Shown here piece after piece: positions 1 through 11,300 of a stretch of 64,000 nucleotides of DNA. Source of the DNA: Lucinisca nassula (taxonomy: Eukaryota; Mollusca; Bivalvia; Lucinida; Lucinidae); the NCBI GenBank assembly GCA_963580285.1, contig OY757015.1:147496082-147560081 (forward strand), in the 5' to 3' direction. The position numbers and the translations under genes are program-made. The notes under the pieces were generated by a model. The model made no database searches and had not been told where the DNA came from. It saw only the letters and a list, made by a program, of their open reading frames with translations. Positions within the stretch are counted from its first letter, which is position 1. Every line of letters begins with the position of its first letter.

Positions 1-362
1 CAGAAAAGCCTGAGGTGGTACCGTTTTTCATACAATAATGGTGACGTTACGCTTTGCCAACAGGACAATGCACGTGATCATTCTGTGAGGCTAACCATGG
101 AATTTTGCAATCAAAATGGTGTGCAAGTTCTTCTTTGGCCTGCGTTTTTGCCGGATTTCGGATTTAAACCCAATTTAGCACCTTTGGTACCATCTCGGAA
201 AATGTGTGCACAGCCGACTTCATCTGCCAATCAACCGTCAGCAGCTTGCCACGGCGCTACAGGAAGAATGGGACATCACACAAGACCAGTTACAGCGTTT
301 AGTTCAAAGCATGAGGCGTCGATGTCAAGCAACACTTGATGCTATTTGTGGATATACCCGGT
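1..362 (+). pseudogene. Tc1-like transposase, C-terminal remnant
   Basis: The left edge enters the C-terminal part of a Tc1/mariner-superfamily transposase. The QQDNA motif holding the second catalytic Asp is at 58-69 (Asp codon 64-66). A Pro-Asp-Leu-Asn-Pro-Ile / His-Leu-Trp block follows in another frame at 158-187. Two breaks are visible: a frame change near 151-161, where a short ggatttc-like duplication lies, and a TAG at 176-178 exactly where the family carries the third catalytic residue (Glu of DDE). The rest reads as the usual C-terminal tail with an Arg-rich stretch near 310. The element cannot encode active transposase. Its left part and left TIR are outside the window; no right TIR was recognised. 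Confidence 0.8.
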
Positions 363-1020
363 ATTAGGATATGTGATTTTGATTTTTCGGGTGTGTGGAC
401 TTATTCGAGTCTCCGTATCTCTGCAACCAATGAAATGCTGTAATTCTGTAGTGAGTTTGTGGATTCATTAAACGTGATCAAATGCTGGAAATATTGTGAA
501 TCAATTAAAATTTGAGGTATAGTACTAGTGGTGCGCTTTCATTGAATCTGAGCATATGTTTCCAACTCTTATAGAATTACACTTCGCCGGCCAATATTAC
601 TATCATCATTTTGGCATACAAACATGTGTTAAGGTCCAGCTGAGTTATACCACAGGACTCTGATAGATTCCTCCTCGTTTTCATACAAGGGACAACTCAT
701 TAAGTAATGGTATATTAATGCAATATCTCCACAATGACACATGTTAGTTTCTGTTATGTTGATTTTGGTTAGATATTCATTTAGCTTTTACAAATCCTGT
801 CCTTAATTGACTATCAGTTTTCTCTCCTACTACAGATTGAAACCTATGCTTAATCCTGTGTCCAACGTCAGATCTGAACAAAAATAAATTCCTCACACTC
901 TCTGCTTTCTCCCATATATTTTGCCATTTTTGAAGTCTCTGCTTTCCTTGCTGATGTCTTCAAAACCCCGATTGTAATTACCTCTGGTAATTCTTCCTTG
1001 CCTTTAGCTTCCTGTGCAAC

Positions 1021-1023
<3 letters not shown>
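363..1023. other. No gene recognised
   Basis: AT-rich sequence between the Tc1 remnant and a (TA)n tract. I see no conserved coding stretch, RNA gene or repeat family that recurs elsewhere in the window. Confidence 0.5.

Positions 1024-1107
<84 letters not shown>
1024..1107. repeat. (TA)n microsatellite
   Basis: Uninterrupted TA dinucleotide tract of 84 bp. It directly abuts the first unit of the 340-bp tandem array. The Ile-Tyr-rich open frame crossing it on the minus strand is an artefact of the repeat. Confidence 0.97.
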
Positions 1108-1112
<5 letters not shown>

Positions 1113-1175
1113 CAAAGTAAAGCACGATACAGGCAATTAAATAGACAAATGAATTAGCGCACAAAAATCGGTCGC

Positions 1176-1247
1176 ACCGCAACCGGGACTCGAACCACGG
1201 ATCTCCTGCATTCCGGGCAGACGTGCTAACCATTACACCACCGCGGC
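1176..1247 (-). ncRNA. tRNA-like sequence, copy 1
   Basis: 72 nt that can form an acceptor stem with G-U pairs, a good 4-bp D stem and a 5-bp anticodon stem. The T stem has two mismatches, and base 33 is C instead of the near-invariant U (loop CCGGAAT, formal anticodon GGA). The internal Pol III promoter is intact: A box TGGTGTAATGG and B box GGTTCGAGTCC. A T5 terminator follows after the short CGACCGA-type spacer. It could be a SINE head or a degenerate tRNA gene; a working tRNA is unlikely. Confidence 0.65.
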
Positions 1248-1516
1248 CTTCCGACATTGTACGCCAATTTTAACATTTATAAACCTTTAACGTCATTAAC
1301 GCTATTTAGAGACCTTTCATTTACCGCCATAGGCGACCCTATCATTTTCGGTTCCTTTTTTAACCTAAGGACGGCGGCCATTTTATTCTATTTATTTATT
1401 TATTTATTAGATTTACAAATGTTTCTACTGTATCGGAGTAAGTATATGAAAATCAAAGTAAAGCACGATACAGGCAATTAAATAGACAAATGAATTAGCG
1501 CACAAAAATCGGTCGC

Positions 1517-1588
1517 ACCGCAACCGGGACTCGAACCACGGATCTCCTGCATTCCGGGCAGACGTGCTAACCATTACACCACCGCGGC
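1517..1588 (-). ncRNA. tRNA-like sequence, copy 2
   Basis: Identical in sequence to copy 1, with the same A and B boxes and T5 tract. Confidence 0.65.
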
Positions 1589-1856
1589 CTTCCGACATTG
1601 TACGCCAATTTTAACATTTATAAACCTTTAACGTCATTAACGCTATTTAGAGACCTTTCATTTACCGCCATAGGCGACCCTATCATTTTCGGTTCTTTTT
1701 TTAACCTACGGACGGCGGCCATTTTATTCTATTTATTTATTTATTTATTAGATTTACAAATGTTCTACTGTATCGGAGTAAGTATATGAAAATCAAAGTA
1801 AAGCACGATACAGGCAATTAAATAGACAAATGAATTAGCGCACAAAAATCGGTCGC

Positions 1857-1928
1857 ACCGCAACCGGGACTCGAACCACGGATCTCCTGCATTCCGGGCA
1901 GACGTGCTAACCATTACACCACCGCGGC
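1857..1928 (-). ncRNA. tRNA-like sequence, copy 3
   Basis: Identical in sequence to copy 1, with the same A and B boxes and T5 tract. Confidence 0.65.
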
Positions 1929-2196
1929 CTTCCGACATTGTACGCCAATTTTAACATTTATAAACCTTTAACGTCATTAACGCTATTTAGAGACCTTTCA
2001 TTTACCGCCATAGGCGACCCTATCATTTTCGGTTCTTTTTTTAACCTACGGACGGCGGCCATTTTATTCTATTTATTTATTTATTTATTAGATTTACAAA
2101 TGTTCTACTGTATCGGAGTAAGTATATGAAAATCAAAGTAAAGCACGATACAGGCAATTAAATAGACAAATGAATTAGCGCACAAAAATCGGTCGC

Positions 2197-2268
2197 ACCG
2201 CAACCGGGACTCGAACCACGGATCTCCTGCATTCCGGGCAGACGTGCTAACCATTACACCACCGCGGC
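2197..2268 (-). ncRNA. tRNA-like sequence, copy 4
   Basis: Identical in sequence to copy 1, with the same A and B boxes and T5 tract. Confidence 0.65.
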
Positions 2269-2536
2269 CTTCCGACATTGTACGCCAATTTTAACATTTA
2301 TAAACCTTTAACGTCATTAACGCTATTTAGAGACCTTTCATTTACCGCCATAGGCGACCCTATCATTTTCGGTTCTTTTTTTAACCTACGGACGGCGGCC
2401 ATTTTATTCTATTTATTTATTTATTTATTAGATTTACAAATGTTCTACTGTATCGGAGTAAGTATATGAAAATCAAAGTAAAGCACGATACAGGCAATTA
2501 AATAGACAAATGAATTAGCGCACAAAAATCGGTCGC

Positions 2537-2579
2537 ACCGCAACCGGGACTCGAACCACGGATCTCCTGCATTCCGGGC
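2537..2579 (-). ncRNA. tRNA-like sequence, truncated copy 5
   Basis: Holds the 3' half (B box) of the tRNA-like body and breaks off inside the anticodon arm, at the junction with the inverted copy. The A box is missing. Confidence 0.65.
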
Positions 2580-2592
2580 CTGTATCGTGCTT

Positions 2593-2664
2593 TACGCGGT
2601 GGTGTAATGGTTAGCACGTCTGCCCGGAATGCAGGAGATCCGTGGTTCGAGTCCCGGTTGCGGT
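2593..2664 (+). ncRNA. tRNA-like sequence, inverted copy 6
   Basis: Same body on the plus strand with A box at 2599-2609 and an intact B box. The first bases of the acceptor stem are replaced by the rearranged junction (tttac instead of the usual gcc). A T5 run follows near 2672. Confidence 0.65.
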
Positions 2665-2709
2665 GCGACCGATTTTTGTGCGCTAATTCATTTGTCTATT
2701 TAATTGCCT

Positions 2710-3240
2710 TTAATATGCTTCTGCGCAACAAGGGCCAGGGTTCCAAAGGCAGGATCCATCCGTGAAAGCTACATGTATGGCTGTTTCTCCATCACAGTGT
2801 TCAATCATTCCACTGACAATCTCCCGAGACATTGCTTCTTATTCTGCTGATCTAGGACTAGATGAACCAGGTCTGCAATACTATTGTTTGCGTTGACTAA
2901 GTTGTAAGGACTCCAGATATCTACATTCCTTTTCCAAACTGTGTAATGAGATTCCTGTTGAGGAGGGCATATCAGCAACCTGAATACTATTTTTCCAAAT
3001 GGTGAAGTTTTATGCTCTACTGTTTGAGATTCTTCAAATTTATCCCCTGTATTTTTAATGTTTGAATAATTATCCTTTGCCGTGATTTTTGTTGCTCGTC
3101 TTACTGCCAGTTATTTTCATATTTCAAGAGGTTTAATGGCAGCTTCAACCTCTTAACACCTCAAGACCAGCTGTTCTTGGTACGCCAAGGCACAATCACC
3201 TTTTCTGCATTATCTGCTGGTTCCTAGTCTAAAGGTTATC
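2710..3240. other. No gene recognised
   Basis: About 530 bp with stop codons in all frames and no similarity that I can see to the repeat families elsewhere in the window. Confidence 0.5.
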
Positions 3241-3247
3241 AGTGTTG

Positions 3248-3307
3248 GAAAAACAGGTAACCAGACCACCTGACCTTGAAAGGTCAGGGGTCTGGTTACC
3301 TGTTTTT
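3248..3307. repeat. Inverted repeat (hairpin)
   Basis: Arms of about 27 bp around a short loop near 3277-3280, both containing CAGGTAACCAGACC or its complement. Nearly perfect. Confidence 0.85.
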
Positions 3308-3494
3308 TTTTTTCAATATTGACAATGAGCAAGGTGGGAGCCAGCAAATATTGTAAATATGGTGAATAGCTAATGCTTTCCTCTGAGCTTATCGAATGGG
3401 CCAAAATTTTCCAATATGCCATACTGCTGCTGCCTATTCAATGTGTTCAAATATATTTAAAATACGTGTCCCATTTAGAAAATAGAAGTGGAGG

Positions 3495-3560
3495 CAATGA
3501 TCAGGAATCGATACAATTAACCCACGGCTCCCATCAGAGACACCAAAGGGAAAGAAACCG
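3495..3560 (+). repeat. Dispersed repeat fragment
   Basis: The stretch with ATCGATACAATTAACCCA and ACACCAAAGGGAAAGAAA recurs at 6999-7060 (+) and, inverted, at 10075-10140. It lies just upstream of the LINE body and belongs to another, unidentified element. Confidence 0.7.
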
Positions 3561-3586
3561 TGGTGTAGTAGTTGCGCTACTCGCCC

Positions 3587-5499
3587 TGGATATTGATGGT
3601 CTGCGAGACCATATGGCGCAATTTAAGGATTCCTTCCTGTCCTCTGACCTCTCTCGCATGTCAGTAAATGACTTGTGGGTCAGTTTTAAGACCGAACTTA
3701 CGACGGCCATGGAAAGGTACATACCAATAAAAATGACCAAAACAAAGCATAGTGTACCATGGATCGATAACACGATCAAACACCTAATCAGAAGACGTGA
3801 CAGAATGTACTTCCGTGCTCGTAAGTCTAGCAATCCCGACGTGAAGAACCATTACAAAAGGTTCAGAGCACATGTACAAAAGGTAATTAGAGATGCATAT
3901 TGGAAGCATGTTTCCAGCATCTTTACCTTTGATGATGAAAATATTGATCCCGAGGGCCCCCAGAAGAATGGAAAAGTTAAGAAATTTTGGTCATTTGTAA
4001 AGTCCCTGAAAAAAGAATCATTTGGGATCACTTCACTTAAGGAAAATGGAATTTTTAAAACTGAATCGCGCGAAAGGCAAATATATGTAATAAGCAGTTT
4101 CAATCGGCGTTTACACGTGAAGCTGACGGTGAGCTACCATCAAAAGGTACAAGTCCGTTCCCCTCTATGGGGGACATAACAGTTGACCCCAAAGGGGTCG
4201 CAAAACTGTTGGACAAGCTCAACATACATAAGGCATCTGGGCCTGACGGTCTGCATGCCAGGGTGCTTAAGGAATGTAGTGCTGAAATATCTCCCCTGCT
4301 GGCCTTTATTTTCAATGAATCACTTGCTCGGGGCACTGTATTTTATGGATTTTGCCAAGGCCTTCGACAAGGTACCTCACAGGAGGCTATTGTACAAACT
4401 GGATCATTATGGGATTAGAGTATCCACACTTAAGTGGATTAGCTCATGGCTCTCTGGACGCACACAACAAGTTGTACTTGACGGCCAAGCGTCGGATCCA
4501 GTCCCTGTTTTGTCCGGTGTCCCACAAGGTTCGGTACTTGGACCGGTCCTTTTCTTGATATTTATTAACGATCTTCCTGATAATATCAGGTCATCTGTTC
4601 GCTTGTTTGCTGATGATTGTGTTTTGTATAGGAACATATATACTACTTCTGACTGTCTTATCTTACAAGATGACCTGGATAGCCTAGCACGTTGGGAGGC
4701 CGATTGGCAAATGAAGTTCATTGTGGCCAAATGTCATTCAATGAGGGTGTCACGGCACCCTCCAGACAAGCAGATTAAATTCAACTACTCATTACATCAG
4801 CATACTTTGGAACATGTCCAATCCGCAAAATATCTTGGTATCACCATTACTGATAATCTTGATTGGAGTCAACATATTTCTGAGATTACCTCTAAAGCAA
4901 CTATAGGACATTAGGGTTTTCTTAGACGTAATTTGGCTTTTGCACCTAGGCAGACAAAGGATGTTGCATACAAAACCTTGGTTAGACCTCAATTAGAGTA
5001 TGCATCACCTGTTTGGCATCCCCATGTTAAAACTCAGGTACAACGGGTTGAGAAGGTTCAGAGGACGGCTGCCCGATGGACCTGCAGGCGATGGCGGAAC
5101 AGAAGTAGTGTCGGTGAAATGCTCGATGAGCTGGAGAGGCCATCGTTGGAGGCCCGTCGCGAGCAGTCCTCTTTAACCTTCTTTTATAAGATACACTCTG
5201 ACACAGTGTCTCTTAATAAAGATAAATACTTGACCCCTGTGACTATTTCAACTCAAACAAGGGCATCAAATCTAAACAACAGTCAATATCGTTGGTACCA
5301 GGCCTATAGTGATGCCCTGAAGAATTCTTTCTTCCCTAGAACTATTCCTCAGTTGAATAGTCTTCCCTCCTCTGTGGTAAATGCCAAAACTGCAGAGGAG
5401 TTCAAAGCCCGCATGGTGTAGATTGGGATCCAGAGGTGTGCGTTTTAGTACACCTCTGAAAGCAGATTGTAAATAGTTTTAAGAACTCATCCAGTGGGT

Positions 5500-5535
<36 letters not shown>

Positions 5536-5599
5536 AAATTCTAAACTTAGCGCACCACCCAACTGAGGTAATGGCCAAGTATGACCGACTCAGTATATG

Positions 5600-5646
<47 letters not shown>

Positions 5647-5649
5647 GGG
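3587..5649 (+). pseudogene. Jockey/CR1-type LINE, copy 1, reverse transcriptase pseudogene
   Basis: ORF2 remnant of a non-LTR retrotransposon. It starts in the region between endonuclease and RT. Visible RT motifs are DFAKAFD (4348-4368), SGVPQGSVLGP (about 4514-4546) and the catalytic FADD (about 4604-4615). The C-terminal block with PQLEYASPVWHP and EKVQRTAARW runs to the stop near 5421. Damage: a frame change near 4070-4080; an internal deletion of several hundred bp near 4340, which fuses the upstream block to DFAKAFD and removes the first RT motifs; and a small insertion giving an in-frame TAG at 4912-4914. The 3' region has a poly-T stretch (5502-5532) and an (AGAT)n tail (5602-5646). 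Clade assignment is by motif style only. Confidence 0.9.
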
Positions 5650-5752
5650 TCGCAGGATCGATCCCGGGCTTTTTCAGACGTTCGGATGATGCTTTTAACC
5701 GAGGTCCCGTATGACCATAGCTGTTGGTGGGACGTAAAACTCAATCAGAATC
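5650..5752 (+). repeat. SINE family A, 3' fragment
   Basis: Starts with a B-box-like GGATCGATCCC, then the tract TTTAACCGAGGTCCCGTATG and GCTGTTGGTGGGAC. It matches the body of the SINE at 35860-36026 (opposite strand) and 49955-50400. The tRNA head is missing; it abuts the LINE tail. Confidence 0.7.
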
Positions 5753-6084
5753 AGAATTGTTACTGGTGACACGTCAAATGACATTCATACACCAGGTGAT
5801 TATGCCCATTCCGGTTGGTACATGTACCCACCGATATCGATAATTGCGGGTTTTCGGTGAGTTTACGCACCCTTGATAGGGGAAATAACTCCAATTTTAC
5901 CAGCGGGAAACACGAAACGTGACAGGCTGATGGATTGTGCAGTTTAGGGAGAGTAAAACGCAAAATTTGTAGGTGAAGCTTCCTCATTCATTTACCAATT
6001 AAGTCCTGTCTGGTAATTATTTCCCAAAGATTCTGATTTTCCAGACAATTCGCTTAATTGTGGCCTGGGCCAACTCGTATCTGA

Positions 6085-6190
6085 ATCCGGAACGTTTCGG
6101 CCTGGGTCGTTTCGGCCTAAATTTGGATTTTGGTCATGTCGTTGGGTCGTTTCGGTCCTGGGTGGTTTCGGCCAGGGTCGTTTCGGCCAG
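6085..6190 (+). repeat. Short tandem repeat, GGTCGTTTCGGCC-like
   Basis: A 13-20 bp motif, TCGTTTCGGCC with variants, occurs five or six times with irregular spacing. No gene is seen from 5753 to 6420. Confidence 0.75.
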
Positions 6191-6419
6191 AATCTATCCA
6201 CCAGTTTCAACACACAAATAGAATCGTCTAAACTGCCAATAAATCACAATTGTTTACTTGTGACACGTCCTTAGAAGTTCAACAATCCAGGCCTTTGACT
6301 GACTGAACTAGTCCCTAGACCTCACATGGGTGGTGAATCTAGAGATGGAGTCATCTGCACCTTCTGCAGACATCAAGAGAGAAGAGGGGAGCTTGTTCCA
6401 ATCTGAGATCGTCCTAGGC

Positions 6420-6479
6420 TAAATTTGTAAAAGTCAGTCCTAGTGTTACTTGGGTCCACAACTTGAGTATGCCTCCACT
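6420..6479 (+). pseudogene. LINE C-terminal fragment (left part of a split LINE)
   Basis: One frame reads Gly-Pro-Gln-Leu-Glu-Tyr-Ala-Ser-Thr (about 6450-6477). This is the PQLEYAS motif of the LINE C-terminal region seen in the two better copies here. It breaks off at a GGTTCGTAG terminal repeat. The expected next residues (Trp-Ser-Pro) appear at 17249 after the matching inverted terminal repeat. Confidence 0.55.
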
Positions 6480-6548
6480 ACACGGTTCGTAGAAATACCG
6501 GAACACACCAAAACACCGGAACACACTGGTAATTACCGGAACACACTT
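6480..6548 (+). repeat. Terminal inverted repeat, CGGAACACAC family (left, outer)
   Basis: Begins GGTTCGTAGAAATACCGG and continues with three CCGGAACACAC motifs. The same sequence is at 6663-6727 (+) and inverted at 8134-8199 and 17183-17246. No internal transposase was recognised. Confidence 0.8.
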
Positions 6549-6662
6549 AAAAATTTTTTTTTTATTTAGCTTAATAAATGTATTTTGGAGGAATATACTA
6601 TAATATACATTTTATATGCCTTATATTGACCAAATGTAACACAAAAGCATACTTTATAAACC

Positions 6663-8199
6663 GGTTCGTAGAAATACCGGAACACACCAAAACACCGGAA
6701 CACACTGGTAATTACCGGAACACACTCCATAGTTTTTTTGTGGGGAATATGTGCTTAATATGTATCTGGACCTTTGCTGCAACATATGTTTGATGACAGG
6801 TTTTCTCAAGGCAAGGCACAAATCGGGCCGCTTCTTCAAAACTTTTAGTTAAGTCGATTTTTTAGTATACATTGTGATTTTATATACTTTATACATTGTT
6901 TAGGGAGAGAGAGAGAGAGAGAGAGAGAAGTTATAACATGTTTTATATCGAATTGATGAAATAAAACTGTGCAAATATAAAAAGTAAAAGTAAACCAAAG
7001 ATCAGGAATTGATACAATTAACTTACTCCATCCATAAAAGACACCAAAGGGAAAGAAATACAAACATTAAGCGACCAGACCATAATGGAAACCTAAACAA
7101 AGGAATGCCATATGGACAGTTACTTTCCCACAAAATTAAAAGACACAAGTGATACACACAGTAAGTAACAAACAACAACATAAATAAATCGCCACAGAAG
7201 AGCCGCCTTGGAACGGTCAGTGGAAGATTTCCACTGGGGGGCTTAAATCGATTTTACGTGGCCACAATCCTCGCCCTTACTTCCGTCGCGATTTAGACAA
7301 ATAATTTGTTCAGTCCGCATGAAGGCCTCCTAACTCATCAGTGCAACATCTCCGTGAACACAGAAATCAAAGAACCACAGAGGTGAGACAACGGTGAGGA
7401 CTCGACAGCAAGAAACCACTGAAATGCTGGAGCAAAAGAAAACCAACAGTTAGACTCCGATGTCTTGCAATGTTTAATCACCAGTTATCCTATTTCATTC
7501 TCTGCTTAGAATAAAACCAATAGGCTGGTGCATTACGGACAGACATGACCTTATCTGTTCATTAGGCTGTAAACCACATATAACAATAATAACATCAGAC
7601 AGGGCGAACGCATGAGGCGGACAGTCAGCACTAAGCAGGCTGGTTAAAATTCTAGATAACATTTTGATATATTTTCCCAGCTAACGGTTTTGACATTTCA
7701 TGTTTATCGTCTGAAACGGAGACACATTGCTGGAAATGTCAAATCTTTATTTTCTTATTTTTTTATTCATTTATTAATTTATTTTTATTTTTTATTTTAT
7801 TTATTTTTTTTATTTTACTGATGGAAGAATATGCAAACTGACTTCATTTTGTAATCAGATAAGTTATATCAGAGAGTTGTAACCTTAAAAATAAATATCC
7901 CTTCAATATTCAGACCCACCACACTGAAACACATTTTATATAAAAATAAAATGGAATAAGATTAATTTATTCAGAATTGTTAGTAACAACATCCTACACA
8001 CTAAAAACTGTAATTAAGTCATAAATATGGTTTTAAATGATATAAAATGAAATAAAAAATGAGTGTGTTCCGGTAATTACCAGTGTGTAAGTCATAAATA
8101 TGGTTTTAAATGATATAAAATGAAATAAAAAATGAGTGTGTTCCGGTAATTACCAGTGTGTTCCGGTGTTTTGGTGTGTTCCGGTATTTCTACGAACCC
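6663..8199. mobile_element. TIR element with 11-bp target duplication
   Basis: Both ends carry the about 65-bp terminal repeat starting GGTTCGTAG (6663 on) and its complement (to 8199). The flanks are CTTTATAAACC at 6652-6662 and again at 8200-8210, a plausible 11-bp target-site duplication; if the first TIR base is counted differently it is 9-10 bp. Such lengths are typical of Mutator-like elements. Inside are a (GA)n tract (6904-6928), the dispersed fragment 6999-7140, AT-rich sequence 7740-7815, and a 73-bp direct duplication (8014-8086 and 8087-8159) that adds an extra terminal-repeat piece. No transposase is seen, so this is a non-autonomous copy. Confidence 0.75.
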
Positions 8200-8318
8200 T
8201 TTATAAACCCTAGCCCAGTTACGCATTAAATAATTAATGGCAATGTGATCCGGTATATTTTTGTCACGATGCGTTAGGCATAAGAAAGTTATAAAAAATA
8301 CATTAAACGTCAAAAATG

Positions 8319-11300
8319 CAGGCCCAGGAGAAGTGAAAAATCGAGGTACTATAGCTAAATCGACGTTTATAACCTCGATCGAGGTTTCAAAACACCCTAA
8401 ATATGTGTAAACAATGTAGTGTGCATGAAAACTGCAAAATATTGCAAGGAATTTCCCGGTGTCGATCGTAGTCTTCAGGCCAACAAGTCTGAAGAACGAA
8501 AAAACAACGGTATTCACCTGAGCATTTTTTGCAAAAATAACTCCTTTTGAACTCTGAAAGTACAAAGATTTGAGATTCAACACCGAAACAATACGTATTT
8601 CCGATAGTTTTGATGTTTAGATTACATGTTTCCTTTGCAGCTTTCACTTTCTTGAAATCGCCCGCAAAAGACCGAAAGTAGGTCGCTTAGATCCATGCAA
8701 AATTAGAAATATTACAATCAGCATCCAAATGTACGGTGGACAATAATGATCTTAAATAATTAGCTGTTTGTTGAATTTACCTTATATATTTATTTATTTA
8801 TTTTTGGCTGGGGACTGGGGTTGGCCCTTTCAAGAACATTTAACTTGAATCTAGCCAAACATCTAACAAACAAAATAATGACTACCAGATAAACAAATAT
8901 CGAACCAAACAAAACATAAGCGCCATTTATTCTATCACCTGTAAAGTTTTCATCATCAATGATAATGAATTTTATTTTGCTTCAGGAATGCCAAACTTCC
9001 ATAAGGTTGTGTCAGGCTTCAGGACAAATCACCCCAAAGATAACTCACCCCAAGATAATTCGCTCACCCAAGAGAAAATTCGCCCCTAGACAGCCCCCAC
9101 CTTTTTTGTGCAAATTGCCCCATGTTTAAAACAAATCGACAAACGGTATGAACAACTGGCCTGTGGTAAATACAACTCTTCTCATTTTTTTTTTTATAAT
9201 ACATAACAGTAAGTGAATGGATATAACGGATAAAATATGCCAAATATCTAAAACATGACGATGACTTGATACATCTGAGTGATCAAGAGGGCCGTATGTT
9301 TGTTGTGCAGCTGTTGATTGGAAGGTGTTTTAGTCAATAAAAACTTTCTTTGTTAATGTTAAGTGTTTAATAAATGCATAAGATAGGAACCCGAAGATAT
9401 ACCTTTTATGGATTGATTGGACAACTGTGTCTTTTCTACTGAAACACACAACTTCAATTTTAGCAAACAATTTTTGCATATTTTATTGGTGTTTTTCAAA
9501 GTAAATAGTGTAGATTTTGTAAAATTGGACAGTGTTGTCTTGGTGGAAGTTGTCTTTTAAATGTGGAGGAGGGGGATTCGAGTTAGCTTTGGACGTGTTA
9601 TCGGCATTTCTTGCAGCATTTAGCAACTTCGGTGCTCGTGGTGGGTTGTTAACCGAAAACTTCTTAATCAGGGTGATCCGTATCATAGACTGCGCAGAGT
9701 CTTTTCGGGGGTTTATGGACGTCGTTTCGATTTGGTTTCGGAATTTGAGGTTGGGCTTAGGTCACTTCTGGAACAAGGTCTATCGGAACTTGAATTTTAT
9801 GTTGACTCAGTATATAAATTAAGAAAATGTATATAATTGCAATTACTTTGGCATCCAATTTTGCAAGGCCGTTCTTCGATGTGGCATGCATAGTGGTTGG
9901 CCCAATCACGGTTGACAGCTTTGCTTCCTTCTTTAATTGCATACCTGCTGGTCCGGCCTAAGATTCTATGATGGTACCAGCATAATGGCTTAACCTAACG
10001 ACCATTTTGTGGGAAAGTAACTGTCCTTTTGGCTTACGCTATTGATGGTTCCATTAGGGTCTGTTGTTTCATGTTTGTGTTTCTTTCCCTTTGGTGTCTC
10101 TGATGGGAGCTGTGGGTTAATTGTATCGATTCCAGATCATTGCATTCAATTGTATATTATAATTGATAAACATGATAAAAAGGTTGTAAAGCATAGAATA
10201 AAACGTAGTAAAACATAGTAAATCATTGATTATGCATAATAATACTTACAGGACTTCCAGGTACATTGTATAATGCTAATCACGTTTTAATACATGTATG
10301 TATTGAATATATTTCCCCTTGTTTTAGTTTTAGTAGGTAGGTTTGACTATGAACAGTACCTACTAAAACCAAATCAAATGTAATCAAATGTAGAATAAAA
10401 TATAGCAAAACGTGGTTAGACGCTGGGAACCGGAGGTAATGCACAGAGGGTGTCTAGGTATACTGCTTTTTACGTTTCTGTACGTATTGAATGCGTTTCG
10501 TCTACATTTTAATGTTTTATAACGTTTACTACCTAGGTTATAGAAATGCGTGTAGATTTTGAAAATGTCAATACAAATGTAGCTGGGACAGTTAGCAATT
10601 ATACACAATTAAGTGAAGACAAATTATTTTCATTGTAACATGGTACGAAAAGTGAAATTAATCCATTCAGTAATACTAACTAACAATCCTGTCCACTGCT
10701 GAAAGTACAGAGGATAGTGTAGCTAAGTGTTTCTCTTTGGTGAGAACTAGTTACCCTTGGAATATGGGACGAGTTGTCTTATGAGGGAAATGTCATGAAC
10801 CCCTTATAATAGCTTATGATCAAAATGATAGTCTCGGTTTGGATGGAAAGAGCCGAAATAATTTGTGATAGCTTAGGAAACTTTCTTTCAGTCTAATTTA
10901 GTAGAATAAAAACCAGCATTTATGACCAATGCATATTTAAATTTACACCATTGCTATTTTAAAGATTGTCATTATTGTCCTCCGTAGATAACGACGTTGA
11001 TGCGGAAAATAGCGATTGATGAGGCTGTAAGCGACTAAATGATCTCCCTTTTCATGCGTGAAATCTACTTTGACACCGATGAAACTTTTCCAACACAGAA
11101 ACATTTGTAAAACAGTTTTTATAAAGATATTTCAGTGTTCTCATCATTTTTTGTAATTTTAGGTAAGAAATAAGTGTTTTTTACAAGAAAATGCTCGGGT
11201 GAGTTCCCATGTTTTTGGATTATTTCAATACCAATAAACGTTGTAATGAGTTTTCGCAACTCATAATTTTGCAGTTTGACACAGAATGGAATGCACACAA

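Larger units (their letters stand above)
1109..2709 (-). repeat. Tandem array of a 340-bp unit with a tRNA-like sequence
   Basis: Near-identical units recur every 341, 340 and 340 bp. Each minus-strand unit holds a 72-nt tRNA-like sequence, a T5 run just after it, and about 260 bp of spacer with an (ATTT)-like tract. The array is cut inside a fifth tRNA-like copy at 2579. It is followed by an inverted copy (2580-2709) that starts with 17 bases of the spacer and then jumps to the tRNA-like body. The repeated 63-residue open frames on the plus strand are copies of spacer and show no sign of coding. The identity of the units indicates recent amplification. Confidence 0.95.

Noticed and set aside
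868..1257. 129-residue minus-strand open frame
   Set aside because: It crosses the (TA)n tract and a tRNA-like unit; the Ile-Tyr repeat is a microsatellite artefact.
1257..2469. Four copies of a 63-74 residue open frame
   Set aside because: They lie in the spacer of the 340-bp tandem unit; identical copies reflect recent DNA amplification, with no domain or start context.
1176..2664. True tRNA genes (formal anticodon GGA, Ser)
   Set aside because: C at position 33, two T-stem mismatches and no long variable arm as expected for tRNA-Ser; kept as tRNA-like only.
9483..9822. Possible transposase open frame within the 3.1-kb TIR element
   Set aside because: The frames on both strands overlap and show no recognisable catalytic motif; not enough to call a gene.
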